A stretch of 64,000 nt of DNA from Antedon mediterranea (GCF_964355755.1 NC_092677.1:17020101-17084100); one strand, 5' to 3'. Positions 1-12,734 are shown, counted from the stretch's first letter. Numbers and translations: made by a program. The notes: generated by a model from the letters alone, not told the origin.

Positions 1-13
1 GATAGCGCTTCAT
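1..13 (-). CDS. SLC17-type transporter, third tandem copy, 5' end only
   Basis: Reading the minus strand from 13 gives Met-Lys-Arg-Tyr, the same start found in the two full copies at 9714 and 17516. The sequence upstream of it (14-170) matches the upstream region of copy B (17517-17680), including the stretch around 20-60. The rest of the gene lies outside the window to the left. The longer in-frame start possible in copy B is not kept here because a 2-bp difference breaks that frame. This supports the MKRY methionine as the true start in all copies. The call rests mainly on flanking similarity, since only four codons are visible. Confidence 0.6.
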
Positions 14-171
14 GTTGAAGATCTCTGTAGAAGTTGACAAATCAATCTTAGTGGATTGACTTCTTAAGTTTACACCTTTTGGCCATATTTCTAATATTTG
101 TTATAGAAACGTTACTGTAGCCTAATAGGAATTTATTCATTTTTATACGCCTGCTATACATTTTATTAAAC

Positions 172-413
172 ACTGCATGCATGAATTATATATATAATAT
201 TCTTTAGACGACAATACAACGTTACTTATTTAAATCTGAAAAGTGTTTATTGGGAAGGCCGTAATTATTAAGCCTATTGTCAACTTATACAAAAGAAAAC
301 TTTGACTATCTATTGATAATTTGAAAGAGAGATAATAACAATACAGTAAGCCTATGATAGGATTAATAAAATAATAGGTTTATTTAATATCTGACCAACA
401 CCAACTCAATCCA
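172..413. promoter_or_regulatory. Intergenic block between copy A and the left-edge copy, duplicated 3' of copy B
   Basis: The 400 bp between the copy A stop and the next gene's start must hold A's 3' untranslated region and the next gene's promoter. Positions about 175-393 recur at about 12529-12747 with a single mismatch that I can see, although the transporter introns have diverged much more. AATAAA-like strings occur, but I cannot fix a polyadenylation site. Confidence 0.5.
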
Positions 414-3400
414 CTATTTAGTATTCAAAACTTCGTCTGAAGTACTTTTAATAGTACTATAAGACTTCATTTCTTGTTTGGAAAAATGTTCGTTGAGAGG
501 AAACTGCTCCTCTGCTTTCGCAAAAATCAAAAATATTGTCAGTCCAAATAACATGGCTCCACTAACTATCTTAAACATCAAAGACCACTGTTCAAATGTG
601 TTCTGAAAAACAACGATATTAAAAATTGATTAACCCGAGGCCCCGAGGTGTAATATTGAAGGAATCATATCATTAAACATTCGTCTTTAAATATTGGTCG
701 GATAGAATGATTTACTATGCAGGTACAAAATGAATGGGTAGTAGAAAAAGAAGGTCACTGTTATTCAAGTTAGCTGGTGATTTAGTATTATGCTAGTAGA
801 CCTAGCAAACATTTCCTGAACTTGATAAAACTAATAATATAAATAATAAGAAAACTTACTGTGTCTTTTGTTAATTGCCCGATAATTGTTGGACCAAGAA
901 CTCCAGAAACACTTGATAAAGTTGTCATAACTCCTACGATCACCCCGGAATAATGCTTCGTTATGTCCAATACGTTTGGAGTGATACTCGCATTAGTACA
1001 TACGGATATACCAAATGCCAGAATCAACAGCATCAGACATGATACAGCACTATGTTTGAAAAAGTCCATACAACTAAATAAAAGGGAAGGTAGCCCGATA
1101 CCTAAAAATAGTAATAATATATCATTATCATTACTTACATTTTGATTTCCATGCTTCCAAAACTTCTTCATGCAGTAGTTCAATTATTATTATTATTCCG
1201 CATCCAACAATGAAAAACTACAATTATAGGATTGCTAAACTATAATGTATCGTGCGTTTAAACTAAATCTCATTTGAGTCTAGGAAGGAACGTGCCTACG
1301 TTAACTACCAAGCTACAGCTCCATTATCCTATCATTGTATTTATGATAGTTGTTGGAAATGTTGATCAGTAATGTCAATTGTTTATAAAGTGTACAAAAT
1401 CTTACCCAAAAATGTAAACAGCTTCCTTGTTTGCAAAATAGTCAAATATTCACGACGAATACAGGCGTCTGCACATACGCCAGAAAGTAAGACGAAGCAA
1501 CAACTCACAATACCCAGACATGACGTAATCCACCCAGTCTGAACAGTAAGAAATCACAACTGTATATCACTTCAAATTTTAAACATCCTGTCTTAATGTA
1601 AAAAAGCGACAACTATTATGTTATGCAATTAATTTATGCAATCCATGTCTTAACTTACCGCTTCTAAATCAAATCCTAACATTTCTGTGATAAATGTCGG
1701 TGCTTCAGTAACAACAAAATAGAAACCGAAATTGTCGACAACGTTTACAATGACTACCGCCCAAACCGCCGACGATTGGAGTATACTCAACCATGGAACC
1801 GATATGTTCTTAAAAAAAGCACACATGATTTAATAATTAATTTTAGTTTAGTGTCAACTAGAGCATCGGTAACAGCAGTAGCAGCAGTCGCAGAAGAAAT
1901 TGTGGCAGATGAGCAGCACGAGCAGTACAGAAGCAGTGGCAGGATCTGTAGTGATATGAGTAGTGGCAGTTGCAGGAGGAGTGGCAGGAGCAGTGGTGGA
2001 AATCGCAGTGAGTAGCGTAGTGAACATTTTGTATGATTGTATATCATACCTGATTTTTCTTTTCATTTTCAGTGTCAAAACTCTTCAAGTATTCGACCTC
2101 TTCACTTGATATAAATGGATCTTCATCAGGAGTTTCGTAAATTATAAAAACCCATATTATCGCAGTAACAATTGAAAGGGTACCTAATATAAATTAAATT
2201 GAGAAACAAATTAGAAATTCAAGTTAAAGATAATGATAATATTATCAGTCTTTATTATTATTATTAATCTGTACCTTTTTACAAACTACATCATTTCAAA
2301 GAGAAATATCCGATTATGAGATCTTGGATCTCATCATGTTCATCATCCGTTGGAAGAGATGATCAAGCGATAATGTCATAGATTCGTTATTTATCTATGC
2401 ACTTGGATGGTCACTAAGCATCCATACAACAACATAATAGAAAATATATATATCGTTACTGTATGTATAAAATGATAACGGCCATCCACCAAATGTGTAA
2501 GCAGAACAAATCCAAGCAGACAAAGGGTTACAGATGACTTGACAAAATGGAAAACCTGTAAAACAACATTTAAACTTGGTTTTGGTGTTCATCAGAGAAT
2601 CAAGAACTAATGCCTGTGACTATACCATGACTATGCCTATGATATTAGCAACAGACCTAAGATTTTTTAATGTTCTTAGTTTTTTAGATCCTATTTGATT
2701 TTGTCATTTGTCATTTAATCATTCGGGAAACTCATGCTATAATCTCCAAGTCAATAGCAAAGAAAGTCACAATATCCGCATAGAAAGGAATTAAATCATC
2801 GTAAATCAACTTGAGCAACCAACACGGAGGTAGCCTACTATGGAATAGTGAGCTAGTTTTAAAATACATTTATTAAAGCTGTCGTGCTCATTACAATACA
2901 ACACACAATAGGGATTTTAGATCTTTTAAACGAAAATGGAAGATGGAGAGGAATTGCAAGGGAAAACGAATCTGTAAAGTTTGCAAATGCAACGAGGTGA
3001 AAAATGAATATCATTTTGTTTCGAATGTCCATACTACAACGAAATTATTATTATTTTAATTAACCAACAAACGAAAAGTTTATTTTACTAATGAACAACA
3101 AAAAGAAAATAACAATCAATAACCTGGTAAGATTTGCCTTGTTCACATAATATTATAAAAAGAGAAATAATAATGTTGCTGTTACTACTACTCAAATTTA
3201 AATGTATGTATTATCTATTATTGTACTTCGGCCAGTGGCCTACATACTCTTGAATAAATAAAGTAATACATATGAATTAAGTACTGTATTATTATTATTG
3301 ATAATATTCATTTACCGAAAAGAGCTATGGATACAAGGGTACTTCTTTCATGCGGAACACTAGTCCATTTTCCCAGTAAACCCACTATTGCTCCATTGTT

Positions 3401-6400
3401 TAGTCCCTGATAAGAAAAGAGATACAATCAAAGTATAACGATTCTGTTTAATCTTTTCGATAAATGCATTTATTGTGTAATCTTCGATTAAAAAAAGTGC
3501 TTATTAATACTGTCGAATGAACATAAAATGCAACTGTAAAAAAATATCTAAAGAGTAATATCTTTAGTCTCTATCATAATAATTACAAGAATGCATCCTA
3601 ATAATGCATTTATTGGGAAATCCACGAAAAAAGTAATATATAATATATTAATATAAAAGAGTAATAATTATCTCTATTTTAAATAATTACAAATATATCT
3701 TTAAAATCCATCTTTATGAGGTCCATGACGACGTAGGCCTAATATAGAAAGACTGGTAAACTAGGAAGGCTACTTGAACAGTATTCATACTGACCTGTGC
3801 CATGCCGTCTAATACACGTAGAACGATAAGAAAATCACTGCTAATCCCCGCTGACCAAGGTATTAGTGCTGTAAGAATACTTGACAAAATAAGTGCAGCA
3901 AAAATGATTGGTTTCCCGCCTACTCTACAAACCAACCAACCTCCTGGGATAGCTGTTACGGTGTAGCCATAATAAAAACCACTAAGTATTATTTGACGTG
4001 TTTCTTCATCCCAAGCGTACGTTGGTATCTAGTGAAAAATAAAAAAGTTCTTGTACCTGTACTTCATGATAATGAGAATGAGTACAAATGCAAATAGCCC
4101 GTTTTTTAAAGTTTAAAGTGTTTGTTTAATTTAGTAATACTAGATGGTACGCTCGCTTCGCTCGCGTACCATCTAGGTCGTGCCCACAGATGGTTCTCGA
4201 ATACATAATAATTTCAGCGTTAAAAAACTGGCGATTTCAAATGTACGTACCGCAGGATAATAATACATGTCGTGTACAGGAACGAATAAATAGACACTGT
4301 GATTTATGTACTCAACTAAAATTAGCACCCTATTACTTCCGAAAGAGAAACTTGTCACAAAATAAGACCAATTGTTTAAGTCAAATTTAAACAAACTTAA
4401 TTTGTGTTTTGTATGTAACATTAGGGTTGAGGGATGGGGAAGAGGATGGGTGCAAAGAGGAACAATGTTAAAATATATTCTTTATCCATTTAGTAACGAA
4501 ATATTAATTGCTTTCATGTTTTACAAATAATATACCACTAAACACAGTAAAACATTGCGATGTAATACTTTGTTGAAACTATCACCGTCCTAGTCGATTG
4601 AAATAGTACAGCACATGTAACGATACATCACTACGACGTGTATATGTTTATAATATAATGTAAAACAATTTGTGAAAACCACCTCTATTCGGGGAAAATC
4701 ATAAATTCGATTTAATCGTCAATAAATATTAAATTATCTAACTCAACTTAATTAGTAGGCCTAATGGTTTTCAATTGTTTCTTAGAGCCAATTCATACTT
4801 AAGTTGGTTCCTACCCTACCCACCAAAGTTGTTCTGCGTTTAGGGCATGTGATGTACCGTAGGCCTATTCTCTACTGGTCTTACAACGCTACTCATGCCA
4901 GTGAGGGAAAGGTGATGATGTGGGTGGTTTAACTGCAATAATCAAGATTTGTACATAATATACGGCGAGTGAAAACGCTAGCTCATTATCCGTTTAAAAA
5001 AAAATTATATCCAACCTCTGCAGCACAGATTGAAAACAAAAATGGATCGAATTTCGAGTATACAGTACTGTACTTGCCTTTACGACGCCTGAGGGAATAG
5101 ACACTTGTGAAACAGAGATTGGAATGTTCCATTCATCGCAAATCAATACATTTGTATAATCGTATATTAAATCTATCAAAATAGTATTTTTTAAAGAAAA
5201 TCGGCCTGTCTTCAACATTATGATGCTGTACTCTAGCTGTTCAACCAGTTTTCAGCTATTAAAAACAATTATCGTTGGAGGAGATAGGAAAATGCGAAGC
5301 CTCCTCGTATTTTTGTGGCGGGTATTTTTCAAGATGGACATCCATTAGACAGTGTATACCACGATCGGAAAACACCCCTATTTGGGGCAAATCGTTGAAC
5401 CTAAATTCGTTTTAATCGTCAATAACTAATTACCTAACTCAATTTAATTAGTAAACAGGGTTACATCAGATGGTTAAAATCAGTACCGAAAGTATGAACC
5501 AACTTTATATACCATCGAGTAGAAATTCTAGAAATAAACCGAGATTTTCCGAATTTTGCCCTTACGTAAATTTATATATAGACTAGATGGCACGCTCGCT
5601 TCGCTCGCGTACCATCTAGGGGTGCTCACAGATGGTTCTCGAATACAGTAGAATCCACGGACGGGGACTTTTTTGGGACACTAAACAAAAACGGAAGTGT
5701 CCCCCTAATTGGGGTATTCAGAAATAGAGACAACAAAACCAATACTGGATTCCATAAAGGACAATTAATTTATGTGGATTAAAGAAATTAGGGAGAAATG
5801 GAAATGTATGTACGGGAATTGGGCGACACGTGGTGGTGGTGATGGAACCGCAGTAATAAAGTTGATTGTATTTATATATTATAAGAACCAAACTAAATAA
5901 ATAGACCTAGACATTCTGCGAAATGGAAATCGGAAATGCAAGCTCCTATTCAGTGAAAAATTAAACTGTAGTCTACCTAAATATTTAGGGCAAATCATCG
6001 GTTGTGGTGTTGAAATTCCTGTAAACAATTGTGTGAACCAAACTGGGTCGAATTTCTGTCATGAGTACTGATTTGTTGGCCTGTGATTTATGACGCCTAA
6101 GGGATCTATCTAGACTTATTTTTTAGAATAATGTACGTACCTGTCAGATACAATTGTCTTGTGTCGTATAATAAATAAGTACTGTAATAGTTACTGAAGT
6201 TACTATTACAAAATCGTCAATGAAAACACGAAAATGTATATGCACTTACTTATGAAAACGTATACAGTATTATACTCAGTTATTGAAACAGTAGGTTTAA
6301 AAAAGTTTCGTTTGTCTGTAAAATGATGTAATCAAGCTGTTTACATGAGTCTTAATTTATAAGCACATCAATAATAAAATAGTTTATCTATCCTGTAATT

Positions 6401-9400
6401 GGCGAGATTATGGTCGCTGTTGAATGAAATAAAGCCAATCGATATCATATTTGTACAGAAACGTTTTCGCGGCCGAAGGGTGTAACCTAAATTCGTTGTA
6501 TTATCGTCAAGAACTAACTGTAACTAAACTTACATAGAAAGTAGGGTATCATAAATTTGGCCTTAGCACTCGGGGGAGTGGCTAAGATGAAGTCCGTGGG
6601 ACTACTAAATATAAATTGTAATGAACCTCGAGGGACATAAATAGGAATATTTCATGTTTCATTATCAATGTATAATAAATGGAAACTGTTTACCGATTCA
6701 AATAATAGAAATTGGTTTTTAACATTTTCCGAACCTATTGCAAGTTTATTCTCAAAGGGCCCATATATTTACCTACCGTATGTGTTAAACCAAGGGCTCA
6801 TAAATTTACCTACAGTACTTGTGTTAAACCAAACTCTGGCAGACTGAGAGATTGGGATGTTCCATTCATCGCAAATCAATACATTTGTATAATCGTATAT
6901 TAAATCTATCAAAATAGTATTTTTTAAAGAAAATCGGCCTGTCTTCAACATTATGATGGTGTACTCTAGCTGTTCAACCGGTTTTCAGCTATTAAAAACA
7001 ATTATCGTAGGAGGAGATAGGAAAATGCGAAGCCTCCTCGCTATGTAACATTAGGGTTGAGGGATGGGAAAGCGGATAGGTACAAAGAGGAACCATTTTT
7101 AAATATATTCTTTATCCACTGAGTAACGAAATATTTTGTTCATGTTTTATAGGCCTATAAATAATATACCTCTAAATACAGTAGGCCTAAAACATTTGCG
7201 ATTTAATACTTTGTTAAAACTGTCACTGTCATAATCGATTGAAATATTAAAGTACATGTCACGATACACCACTACGACGTTTATATTTTTGGTAATTATT
7301 AATTAATACAAACGTTGAGAAGGAACTGTCAGTATAAAGTTTATTTGTATATCTAACAGTAGAGCCTATCCACAGTCTCAGTAATAAAGTTTATTTGTAT
7401 ATATTTTTATATTACATCTAACAGTACGAACATTCACAGTAAGAAATGTTCGATTCAAATGAAAAATAGTTAATAGGTATTTACAGTATTGTCAAAGTAT
7501 TGCAAGTTTATTCTCAAAGGGCCCATATATTTACCTACCGTATGTGTTCAAGGGCTCATAAATTTACCTACAGTACTTGTGTTAAACCAAACTCTGGCAG
7601 ACTGAGAGATTGGGATGTTCCATTCATCGCAAATCAATACATTTGTATAATCGTATATTAAATCTATCAAAATAGTATTTTTTAAAGAAAATCGGCCTGT
7701 CTTCAACATTATGATGGTGTACTCTAGCTGTTCAACCGGTTTTTAGCTATTAAAAACAATTATCGTAGGAGGAGATAGAAAAATGCGAAGCCTTCTCGCA
7801 TTTTTTTGGCGGGTATTTTTCAAGATGGACATCCATTAGACAGTGTATACCACGATCGGAAAACACCCCTATTTGGGGCAAATCGTTTAACCTAAATTCG
7901 TTTTAATCGTCAATAACTAATTATCTAACTCAATTTAATTAGTAAACAGGGTTACATCAGGCGGTTAAAATCAGTACCGAAAGTACGAACCAACTTTACA
8001 TACCATCGAGTGAAAATTCTAGAAGTAAGGCGCGATTTACCGAATTTTGCCCTTACGTAAATTTATATATAGATTAGATGGTTCTCGAATACACAGTAAT
8101 TTCAGCGTAAAAACTGGCGATTTCAAATTTACGTACCGCAAGACTATAATGCATTATCGTTTACAGAAACGAATAAATAGACACGATGATTTATGTAGTT
8201 AACTAAAATTAGCATCCTGGGAATTACTTCCCAAAATGAAACTTGTCACAAAATCATTTAAACAAACGCAATTTGTGTTTTGTATGTAACATTAGGGTTG
8301 AGGGATGGTGAAGAGGATGGATACAAAGAGGACCATTTTTAAATATATTCTTTATCCACTCAATAACGAAATATTGTTTCATGTTTTATAGGCCTATAAA
8401 TAAAATACAATAGAAAATTTGCGATTTAATACTTTGTGTTAAAACTGTCACTGTCATAGTTGATTGAAATAGTAAAGTACATTATATATTTTGTAATTAT
8501 TTACCTCCGCCAAAAAGGAGGTATATGTAATCGATCGTGTTTGTCTGTTTGCAGGATTACTCAACAAGTAATTACAAGATCTTTACCAAAATGAATATAC
8601 AGATAGATATGTGGTCGAGGGCCATTCCATTAAATTTTGAGACCACGGTCTCAATTCTGGACCACTTTTTAGTATACCTTTCAGACCTGCTAGTGTTAAA
8701 AGAAAGGACAGAATTTTTCAAAAGCCGGCGACCAGTCTTAAAGTAACAAGTAAACTGAAATTGAATTTACTTGAGAACTACTTGTCCAAAAAACTTCCTT
8801 TTTGTACAAGAGGCAAGCGTTATAATTTGTGATTTGTAATTTTAAAACATAAAGTGATTTAATTTCAGGTTTTTTGATACGAGTAGTTTTTGTATAAACG
8901 TAGGACTATATTAAATCTATCAAAATAGTAATTTTTTGAAGAAAAAATCTTAAACATTATGATGCTCTACTGGAGCTGTTCAACCAATTTTCAGCTATTA
9001 AAAACCATTATCGTAGAAGGAGATATTTAAATGCGAAACATCCTCGTATTATTGTGTGCCGGTATTTTTCAAGATGGACATCCATTTGACAGTTTATACC
9101 GCGATCGGAAAAAACCCTATTCGGGAAAATAGTTGAACCTAATTTCGTTTTAGTTCTCAATAACTAATTATCTAACTCAATTTAATTAGTAAACAAGGTT
9201 ACATCAGGTGGTTAAAATCAGTACCGAAAGTACGAACCAACTTTATATACCATCTAGTAAACATTCTAGAAGTAACGCCCGATTTAAAGAATTTTGCCCT
9301 TACGTATGTGGAAGTACAAGGGCAAAGATCTTTATTTTAGTATCTGTTGAGAAGACAAAGACGAAAACTCGGTGGAAGCTGTGAATATTATCTTGCAAAA

Positions 9401-9714
9401 CCAACTTGCATACAATTCTAAACAGTGTTTTGAAAGAATGTTGCTAAATAATAAAGAATTAACACGTTCTTCTTTTCTTGCTTGCATTTGAAGAAATAAC
9501 GTGAAAGAAAAAAGTAGATAACTTAGCTTACCTCTGTGTGAAATTCTTTAGACCGTGGTGATTTCTCTGTTGTCCAAGTTCCATTTATATCTTCCCACTC
9601 GGTCGAGTTTTTCGGTTGAATCATTTCAACTATAGCAATATTAAGATTCAGTCTCATAGAATAAAAACAAAACTTTGCCATGCAACACATTATAGCTACT
9701 AGATAACGCTTCAT
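414..9714 (-). CDS. SLC17 family (sialin/VGLUT-like) transporter, copy A, 9 exons, 483 aa
   Basis: Exons in order on the minus strand: 9714-9532, 4028-3795, 3406-3316, 2555-2460, 2183-2050, 1808-1659, 1538-1406, 1101-860, 602-414. All join in frame with AG acceptors and GT donors; the exon 2 donor is GTCAGT. SLC17 proteins are 12-helix major-facilitator carriers of organic anions such as sialic acid, glutamate or urate, in lysosomal, vesicular or plasma membranes. Family marks seen: the TM1 arginine (R21, in MRLNLNIAIVEMI), the glycine-rich RVGGKP loop (about 96-101), PHERS (157-161), and the late SITPNVLDI segment in exon 8. Possible glycosylation sites N36-S-T and N44-G-T lie in the first lumenal loop. 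The protein lacks the long cytosolic N-terminus of human sialin, with only about four residues before TM1. Substrate cannot be assigned. Intron 1 is 5.5 kb of repeats. Confidence 0.9.
1868..2015. repeat. Imperfect AGC/AGT trinucleotide repeat in intron 5 of copy A
   Basis: About 150 bp of interrupted AGC, AGT and GGC triplets lie between exons 6 and 5 of copy A. They create spurious serine- or leucine-rich open frames on both strands. The equivalent intron of copy B carries a much longer version. Confidence 0.8.
4140..5582 (-). mobile_element. Non-autonomous Helitron-like unit H1
   Basis: Read on the minus strand, the unit starts TCTATATATAAATTTACG (at 5582) and ends in a hairpin finishing CTAG (at 4140). 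The next base is T. Helitrons start with TC, end in CTRR after a hairpin, and insert between A and T without target duplication, so this fits. The terminal hairpin (4140-4176) has perfect 13-bp arms, CTAGATGGTACGC and its complement, around an 11-nt GC-rich loop. No Rep/helicase reading frame is present. It lies in intron 1 of copy A. Confidence 0.65.
5583..8073 (-). mobile_element. Non-autonomous Helitron-like unit H2, abutting H1
   Basis: This 2.49-kb unit begins exactly where H1 stops, head to tail. Its hairpin is at 5583-5619 (one mismatch in the stem) and its TC end at 8072-8073. A core segment (ATCTATCAAAATAG ... ATTATGATG) occurs twice inside it, near 6905 and 7665. The unit is about 99% identical to 18552-21087. 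Differences seen include a few-base insertion in the GGGCG(GCG)CACG region, scattered single substitutions, a 66-bp tandem copy and a ~25-bp deletion. Confidence 0.65.
8074..9306 (-). mobile_element. Degenerate Helitron-like unit H3 carrying an inserted dispersed repeat
   Basis: The hairpin is deleted: TAGATGG joins directly to TTCTCGAATAC. The TC end is lost where CCCTTACGTA runs into unrelated sequence. Internally it holds a separate repeat (about 8505-8720) that begins CCGCCAAAAAGGAGGTATATG and is related to 17961-18036 plus 25299-25410. The remaining 9307-9531, up to exon 1 of copy A, shows nothing I recognise. Confidence 0.5.
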
Positions 9715-9898
9715 ATTGACTTTGTGGAATCCAATCTCCAAACGCTTTTAGACCCTAGGTCTAACTTTTATTTGTAGTATAATAATATGAAGTTTATTAT
9801 TGAAACACTGCACGCACGAACAAAATGCAGCTATACTACTCTCATACAATACAACGCTGCTTTTAATCTAGTATGTATTAGTCACGGTTGAAAGTCTA

Positions 9899-11300
9899 TT
9901 GTTGATTTTAACCAACAACAATTTTAATTTTGGAAAGGACCATTACCTTCAAATTCATGGCACAGCGATGGGCACAAAAATGGCGTCATCTTTTGTAAAT
10001 TTATTTATGGGACAATTTGAGGCCAATTTTCTGTCCCTCCAACCTAATAAAGCACTTGTTTGGTTCAGATACATTGACGAAATCTTTTCTTCTTAATATT
10101 AATTCAGTCCACCCAACTATCAAATTTACAGCTACTAAATCCACTAGTAGCGTTGATTTTTTGGACACTATAGTGACCATAGAAAATGGTACACTCAAAA
10201 CTGACCTATTCCGTAAACCCACGGATAAAATATGTACCTGCTCCGTAGCAGTTGTCATCCCCGACACTGTACTAAAAACATACCGTACAGTCAAGCATTA
10301 CGTATCAGACGTATCTGTTCTTCAGATTTAGATTTTCAGAATCGAACCAGACATCTCCGGAATAGAAATTACAAGAAGGAATACATCGAAACTGTTATAA
10401 AGAAAGCAAAAGATATTCCTCGATGTCAAACACTGACGTACAAACCACGTCAGCCAAATTCGACCAGAGTGCCATTGGTCACAACCTATCACCCTAGGTT
10501 GCCTCCATTACGGGCTATTATTGAGAAACATATGCCCATTCTACAGTCCACAGAACGTCTCCAGAACCACCCATTATTGCATTTCGTAGACCTCCCAACC
10601 TTCGTGATATATTAGTCAGATCCAAATTTAAGAGTGAAATTAACTCTCACGACAGCCAAAATGTAATCAGTCACCTTTGCGGCAAATCTTGCAAACTTGT
10701 TCATTGGTTGATTCTACTGAAAAATTTAAGAGTAACCAAACTGGCCGAATTTTTCGGATAAGACAATCAATTAATTGTCTAACCAAAAACGTCATTTATC
10801 TCATATATACTGTAATATTTGTGGTAAACAGTACGTAGGGGAAACAAAAACTCGCAAAGGCAAAGAAAACCACTGGGAATTACTACTTTAAACCACAAAA
10901 CCTTTTGGACTTAACATTAGGAACATACTCCCAGATCAGTAAAATTATTCCATTGACTAGCAAAACTTAAGTTTCAATATTAACCACCATTTTAGCTGTA
11001 TTTTTAGTTCCATTCCTAAATTCTTGTTTTTTACTCTTATTCAGTCTCCACTCACTATTCACTACCCTGTTTCTATTGTTATATTTCTTTCATTCCTGTC
11101 CACCCAGGCAGCACTTGCCAGTCCTTGCTATGACTTTATCCAAATTCCTTCACTTGCACTGATGAAGGGCTAATGTCCAAAAGCTCTGCTAACTTTTCTG
11201 GCTGTTTTACTTTACTTTATCGTTTTGATTTAGCTTCTCGCTTTTTTTTTTTTGTATCTCCATTGAGATTCAGACCCACAGTATTGTCATTTTTCAGTAA
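9899..11300 (+). mobile_element. Decayed Penelope-like retroelement (RT plus GIY-YIG remnants)
   Basis: Frame pieces at 9899-10096, 10017-10331 and 10232-10615 carry reverse-transcriptase signatures of Penelope-like elements: HGTAMGTKMA, a YIDE catalytic box where YIDD is expected, FLDT, TDLFRKPTDK and the RRICSS segment. Near 10780-10855 a GIY-YIG endonuclease start is readable (VIYLIY, then ICGKQYVGETKTR after a frame change). At least four frame breaks and the altered catalytic residue show that it is dead. Downstream, 11159-11182 looks like a worn hammerhead-ribozyme core, known from this retroelement class. It lies between copies A and B, upstream of A. Confidence 0.75.
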
Positions 11301-11310
11301 TTTGCCTTTG

Positions 11311-11397
11311 GAACCAACTTTATATACCATCGAGTAAAAATTCTAGAAGTAAGGCGCGATTTATCGAATTTTTCCCTTACGTAAATTTATATATAGA
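11311..11397 (-). mobile_element. Solo 5' end of the Helitron-like family
   Basis: About 87 bp matches the TC end of the family (ending TTTATATATAGA on the plus strand) and is followed by T, giving the expected A before TC on the minus strand. No partner hairpin end is nearby. Confidence 0.55.
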
Positions 11398-12477
11398 TAT
11401 CTGTTTTACTGGAACTCCCGGCAAATCCAGAGAAGTACAATATTTCCAAACTCTACATATGACTGTAATGTTAAAATAGTAATGATGTTAACATCAACTT
11501 TAATTTCCTCAGAAAATAAAGACGGAAATTAACCTCTTTTCACTATACTAATCATTAAAAGTGACGCTTATGTATTTGGATTTATTAACTTTCTTTAAAT
11601 ACAAAATAAACAATAAAAATCATAAATAAATACATTTTTAAAAGATGAGGAATTCTCATGAGAATTGAATAAAATGCCGCTCAAACAGAGCTACAAAATC
11701 TGAACCTTCTGCTTAATTACTTCGTATTTTAAATTCGTATATTTATTGTCCCTTTGACTAATTCCAAAAAAATTAAAGATTTCGAAAAAAAGTGGGTCAT
11801 TTTGAAGTATCATAATAGTTATTAACTTTCACCAAAAATTAGTCTGAAAAAAAAATAATTTAACTGAAATACAGACGTTTTTTTGTTCAAAAATAACTTT
11901 TCGATAAAAACATATCTCATAATGCAACGCGCTCGTTTGGCTACTTGTTTGGCTACATAATCATAAAACTTCCTCGCTATCTGTGTGAAAACACCTTCTC
12001 AACCGTGACGAGTTGTAAACAATCCTAAATAGCATCATGCATAATGCATACTTGTGGTATGAAATCTAGTTTACTTTTAATTTCGCTCGCGACGATTTTA
12101 AAGACGAAATGTAATCAAATTAATTTACCTGTAAATTACGTAAACTTGTTGTTTTTGGCTCGAATTTTCGACTTAAAGTGAATAACTTTAATATTACTTT
12201 GATATGGCCAATTTAAATTTAGAATATTAATTGACCTTCATTTTTTGTGTTTCAAGAGACAATACATTTTTAAATATTACAAAGAAGAAAATATTAAAGT
12301 AGGAAACCCCATCCAAATAATTGTTTTCCTCATTTTTTTCTCTCTTGCTTAATTGTTTTAATCTACGTCTACAATTTAAAAAAACTGCATGGACGTCAAA
12401 GCGCCTAGGTTCTTTTTATTGACGTTCGTTACATCTTACATCACTTTCTGGTGGCGCTATGTTGCACTCCATTCTGT
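11398..12477. other. Intergenic stretch without recognised features
   Basis: AT-rich sequence between the solo Helitron end and the stray exon fragment. I see no gene, RNA or convincing repeat. Confidence 0.5.
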
Positions 12478-12515
12478 ACTTCGTCTGAAGTACTTTTCAT
12501 AGTTCTATAACACTT
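12478..12515 (-). pseudogene. Isolated fragment of the transporter's last exon
   Basis: These 38 bp match the coding part of exon 9 (425-465 in copy A, about 12755-12795 in copy B), including CTTCGTCTGAAGTACTTTT. They sit 220 bp beyond copy B's stop with no other exon around them. They are probably left over from unequal recombination in the tandem cluster. Confidence 0.65.
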
Positions 12516-12734
12516 GATGCATGATGCATGCATGCATGAATTATATATATAATATTCTTTAGACGACAATACAACGTTATTTATTTAAATCTGAAAAGTG
12601 TTTATTGGGAAGGCCGTAATTATTAAGCCTATTGTCAACTTATACAAAAGAAAACTTTGACTATCTATTGATAATTTGAAAGAGAGATAATAACAATACA
12701 GTAAGCCTATGATAGGATTAATAAAATAATAGGT

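Noticed and set aside
1776-2078. Serine- or leucine-rich open frames on both strands
   Set aside because: Produced by AGC/AGT triplet repeats inside a transporter intron; the same holds for 14395-14953.
4994-5218. Repeated small minus-strand frame beginning MLKTGRFSLKNTI, also at 6769-6951 and 20541-20723
   Set aside because: It recurs because it lies in the Helitron-like units. The downstream half changes between copies, and no known domain is present.
9899-10615. Intact reverse transcriptase gene
   Set aside because: The pieces lie in different frames, and the catalytic box reads YIDE instead of YIDD, so it is a dead retroelement.
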